Source: CAZLWA01 sp964563165 (GTDB lineage: Bacteria; CLD3; SB21). From it: DNA of 64,000 bases. The notes under the pieces were generated by a model. The model was not told the origin of the DNA and did no database searches. It saw only the letters and a program-made list of their open reading frames with translations. How positions within the stretch are numbered: position 1 is the stretch's first letter; each line of letters begins with the position of its first letter. Where the stretch lies: assembly GCA_964563165.1 (NCBI GenBank), contig CAZLWA010000072.1:98354-162353 (forward strand), read 5' to 3'. This document shows positions 61,066-64,000 of the stretch, one piece after another. A program made the translations under genes and the position numbers.

Positions 61066-64000
61066 ATGAAAAAAATCATTCTCATATGTTCCATGTTCAT
61101 CTTTGCCTTTGTATCGCAGGCGGATGGACAGGTCGTGAAAACCTGGGACGGAGGGGGCGGAACGACCAAGTGGAATGAGGCGCTCAATTGGAATGGGGAT
61201 GTGCTTCCCGGGGCGACGGATACTGTAATTCTGAGCGGAGGGACCGCGGTCGTAGTATTGGACAGCAACGTGGCCCGTACGGTAGCGCAATTACTTATCA
61301 TCAACGGGGCATCACTCACCGTAGACACGCTTCTGACCATCAGTGACAGTGTATTTGTAGACGGAACGAGCAGTTTTACTTTGCAGGATCCGGCCGTCCT
61401 TACGGTAGGCGGACATTTTCAAATTGACGGAACTTTTACTCCGAACACTTCTTTGGTCGTCTTCAACGGCGGCAACCAAAATATTTCAAGCGCTTCCTTC
61501 AATAGAGTGCGATTGAGCGGAACGGGTACCAAGAGCCTCCTGGGTACACTCTCTTTTAATCAGAAAATCACCGTTGATCCGAATATCAATTTTGACCTTA
61601 ACGCTACGGTGCTTACCGGCATCAGCCTCGCAGATACGTTGGACTTGTCATCGGGTGATTCCCTGCTGATCGGCGGCGTTGTTCCGTCCGGATTGGATGT
61701 CGTTATCTTCGCTTCCGGGAGCGTTGTGGTCTATGACGGCGGCAATCAAACGGTCGGGGCCCCGACCACGTATCCTAATTTGGTGTTGCGTGGCAGCGGC
61801 ACCAAAACGATACCCGGGAATATCACGATCGATGAGAATATTACGGTTGAACCGAATTTGAAAGTGGATCTGCAGACGTTCACGTTGGATGGAGCCGGAT
61901 TTTCCAATACCCTCACGATCTCCAGCGGCGATTCGATTTTCATCGGGGGAGCAAGCAGCGCACCGACCAATTTCGAGACGGTTACGATGAACGCTGCCAG
62001 TGCCTTTGTTTTCAATGGAGCCAATCAAACGATACCTGCACTTGCGGCCAATTACGAACATCTTGATTTCCGGGGAAGCGGTACCAAAACATTGGGCGCA
62101 GGCATAAACGTGAACGGAAACTTCACGGTTGAAGCCGGTCTGAAATTTGATCTGGGTACTTTTGCGCTGACGGGTGTTGGGGCATTCAATACTTTGACCA
62201 TTTCTTCGGGTGATTCTGTTTTTGTAGGCGGCGCCGGTAATATTCCCGGCGGGTTTGAGACGGTGACGTTGAATTCGGCCAGCGCGTTTGTATTCAACGG
62301 AGCCAACCAGACCCTTTCCGCGTTGGCCAGTAACTACGCGCATCTGGTGCTGCGAGGCACGGGCACCAAGACGCTGGGTTCCAGCATTAATGCCAATGGC
62401 AATGTGAGCGTGGAACCTAACCTTAAATTTGACTTAGATAAGTTCGTATTGGACGGTGTTGGCGTTGCCAATACATTGACCGTGACGACCGGTGACTCGA
62501 TCTTTGTCGGCGGACCCAGTAATGCCCCGACGGGATTCGAAACGGTGACGATGAACTCCGCCAGCGCATTTGTTTTTAACGGTGTGAGTCAGACTATCCC
62601 AAGCCTTGCCGCTAATTACGAACACCTTGATCTTCGCGGAACCGCCACAAAAACCTTAGGTGCAAGTATTAGTGTGAATGGGAATGTTACGGTCGAAGCC
62701 AATCTCAATTTCGATCTGAGTACTTTTACGGTTACGGGTGTGGGTGTTTCCAACACGATGACAATTTCTTCGGGCGACTCGGTCCTTGTAGGCGGCGTCA
62801 GTAATGCGCCCAGCACATTTGAAACGTTGACGATGAACGCCGCCAGCGCATTTGTGTTTAACGGAACCAATCAGACGATACCTGCGCTTGCGGCTAATTA
62901 TGAACACCTTGATCTTCGCGGAACCGGCACAAAACTTTTGGGTGCAAGTATTAGTGTGAATGGGAATGTTACGGTCGAAGCCAGCCTCAAGTTTGATCTT
63001 AGTACTTTTACCCTGACGGGCGCGGGCGGATCCAATACCTTAACTGTTTTATCCGGCGATTCTGTATTTGTCGGCGGCGTCAGTAATGCGCCGAGCACAT
63101 TTGAAACGATGATACTGGCCCCTACCAGCGTTTTTGTCTTTAACGGCAGTGATCAAACGATACCGGCCTTGCTGGTCAATTATGCGCAGCTCGACCTGCG
63201 AGGTACAGGAACCAAGACCTTAGGCGCAAGTATTAATGTCAACGGCAATTTGACCGTCGAAGCCAACCTGAGATTTGTTTTGGGAAGCAATCTCATTGAT
63301 GGCAATCTCATCACAGTTAACACGATGACCATTTCAGCAGGCGACTCCGTTTTCGTCGGAGGATCTGCGCCGATTAATTTTTCGACTAATACCCTTAATG
63401 CGAACAGTGTGTTTATTTATAACGGTGCCGCTCAGACCGTGTCGGGTTTTACCTACGGGTTCCTTAATATTGCCGGCAGCGGAACTAAAACATTAGCGGG
63501 CGGGTTAACGGTACAAAATGATCTGGTCATAGCTAATGGAACCGCGCTTGATATCGACAATAACTTTGTTGTCTTTGGAAGCGACAATCAAGACAGTATT
63601 ATTATTGACGGTACTCTGGAAATAGACGGAGGAGTCAACGGTATTTTTATGGCCGGAGGCGGGACCGGTACGATGTTGTACGTAAGTCCGACCGGAAGAC
63701 TGAAACTGCTGGGCACTGCAGAGACTGGCGGCAATCAGGCGATCATTCAAGGTTTTGGCTTGACCAATTTTCGAATGGTCATTGACGGGACCATAGAGGC
63801 CAATTTTTATACTATTTCCCGCGTGAGCGGCAGCGGCCTGATCATCAATGCCGGCGCGACAATTGATCCAACGAATAATCTCAGCAACGGTAATTTTACG
63901 AACGGCCTGGCCGGCGGTATTTATCTTCGGATCGAAAACACGGAAAATCACACTATTCGCAATGTGAATTTTGGATTGAGCTCCACGGCTACCGTGATGA
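61066..64000 (+). CDS. Large repetitive secreted protein, 5' part
   Basis: The frame is open from ATG 61066 past the window end, at least 978 codons. A signal peptide (MKKIILICSMFIFAFVSQADGQ region) is followed by TTKWNEALNWNGDVLPGATD, the W..NWxxG..P opening common in secreted beta-helix proteins. From about 61468 to 63424 it consists of tandem units of about 94 residues, with landmarks such as FVFNGANQTIPALAANY, LDLRGTGTKTLGASI and GDSVFVGGVSNAPSTFET. It is probably a surface adhesin or shell-like protein with a parallel beta-helix. The C-terminus, where a sorting signal would be, lies outside the window. Confidence 0.85.
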   Translation, partial: MKKIILICSMFIFAFVSQADGQVVKTWDGGGGTTKWNEALNWNGDVLPGATDTVILSGGTAVVVLDSNVARTVAQLLIINGASLTVDTLLTISDSVFVDGTSSFTLQDPAVLTVGGHFQIDGTFTPNTSLVVFNGGNQNISSASFNRVRLSGTGTKSLLGTLSFNQKITVDPNINFDLNATVLTGISLADTLDLSSGDSLLIGGVVPSGLDVVIFASGSVVVYDGGNQTVGAPTTYPNLVLRGSGTKTIPGNITIDENITVEPNLKVDLQTFTLDGAGFSNTLTISSGDSIFIGGASSAPTNFETVTMNAASAFVFNGANQTIPALAANYEHLDFRGSGTKTLGAGINVNGNFTVEAGLKFDLGTFALTGVGAFNTLTISSGDSVFVGGAGNIPGGFETVTLNSASAFVFNGANQTLSALASNYAHLVLRGTGTKTLGSSINANGNVSVEPNLKFDLDKFVLDGVGVANTLTVTTGDSIFVGGPSNAPTGFETVTMNSASAFVFNGVSQTIPSLAANYEHLDLRGTATKTLGASISVNGNVTVEANLNFDLSTFTVTGVGVSNTMTISSGDSVLVGGVSNAPSTFETLTMNAASAFVFNGTNQTIPALAANYEHLDLRGTGTKLLGASISVNGNVTVEASLKFDLSTFTLTGAGGSNTLTVLSGDSVFVGGVSNAPSTFETMILAPTSVFVFNGSDQTIPALLVNYAQLDLRGTGTKTLGASINVNGNLTVEANLRFVLGSNLIDGNLITVNTMTISAGDSVFVGGSAPINFSTNTLNANSVFIYNGAAQTVSGFTYGFLNIAGSGTKTLAGGLTVQNDLVIANGTALDIDNNFVVFGSDNQDSIIIDGTLEIDGGVNGIFMAGGGTGTMLYVSPTGRLKLLGTAETGGNQAIIQGFGLTNFRMVIDGTIEANFYTISRVSGSGLIINAGATIDPTNNLSNGNFTNGLAGGIYLRIENTENHTIRNVNFGLSSTATVM
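61738..63426. repeat. Six tandem coding repeats of 279-282 bp
   Basis: The FNG-x-x-Q landmark recurs at 61738, 62017, 62299, 62581, 62863, 63145 and 63424, giving spacings of 279, 282, 282, 282, 282 and 279 bases. A more diverged unit begins at 61468. Two neighbouring units share a stretch of more than 40 identical bases around AGTATTAGTGTGAATGGG, a sign of recent unit exchange. Confidence 0.88.

Noticed and set aside
61738..63426. CRISPR or satellite DNA
   Set aside because: The 282-bp period keeps one open reading frame, so it is a protein repeat.

Overview
The window is a chromosomal stretch of a free-living, Gram-negative-type bacterium. It encodes BamA-family outer-membrane barrels, a TolC/MacAB-like export operon, lytic transglycosylases and many signal peptides. 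A PorX-type response regulator fused to a PglZ/alkaline-phosphatase domain, bacilliredoxin, two tandem C-terminal processing proteases, an AmmeMemoRadiSam radical SAM enzyme and an NTT transporter with HEAT and cyclic-nucleotide domains together suggest the FCB superphylum, perhaps a candidate-phylum relative of Bacteroidota/Ignavibacteriota such as KSB1. That placement is inference; no rRNA or tRNA gene was seen.

Layout. 1-2.2 kb: 3' end of a BamA-family barrel, a VanZ-like protein and ftsY. 2.3-7.9 kb: GH57 glucanotransferase and two tandem S41 proteases, closed by a terminator. 7.9-11.3 kb: small winged-helix-like protein, bacilliredoxin, VOC protein, MDR oxidoreductase and Yip1 protein. 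11.5-19 kb: TolC, membrane-fusion protein, one ABC ATPase and three MacB/FtsX permeases, with intergenic palindromes. 19-22.6 kb: an unknown membrane protein and an ECF sigma/anti-sigma pair; the 3' end of the anti-sigma gene is duplicated around a toxin-antitoxin module. 22.8-29.5 kb: TPR protein, cell-wall amidase, rnpA, rsmI, site-2 protease, dipeptide epimerase and a cNMP/DUF4388/receiver protein. 29.6-36.9 kb, minus strand: GH15 glucoamylase, GT2, secreted and membrane proteins, methyltransferase, an IS200-like transposase between two arrays of REP-like hairpins, a GIDE-domain protein and a membrane protein. 37.2-40.9 kb: SNF2 helicase plus PorX-like regulator. 41-58.1 kb, minus strand: purL, corA, a truncated YdeI gene, MOSC, NTT-HEAT-cNMP, CNNM/CBS, MltD-like protein, a tiny lysine-rich gene with its own promoter and terminator, mltG, histidine kinase, amrS, a degenerate deoxynucleoside kinase, folK and folB. 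58.2-64 kb: a bactofilin-like/BamA fusion, a small secreted protein, and the start of a giant secreted protein built of near-identical repeats of about 94 residues.

Themes. Envelope assembly and turnover recur (BamA-like barrels, Ctp proteases, amidase, MltD, MltG, VanZ, the export operon). Storage-glucan metabolism is suggested by GH57 and GH15. Nucleotide-responsive signalling is suggested by two cNMP-domain proteins, PorX and the PAS/GAF kinase. The most unusual items are the transposase-associated hairpin arrays, the toxin-antitoxin module inside a duplicated gene end, the 18-residue Lys-rich gene, the bactofilin/BamA fusion and the repeat protein that may be a type IX secretion substrate.
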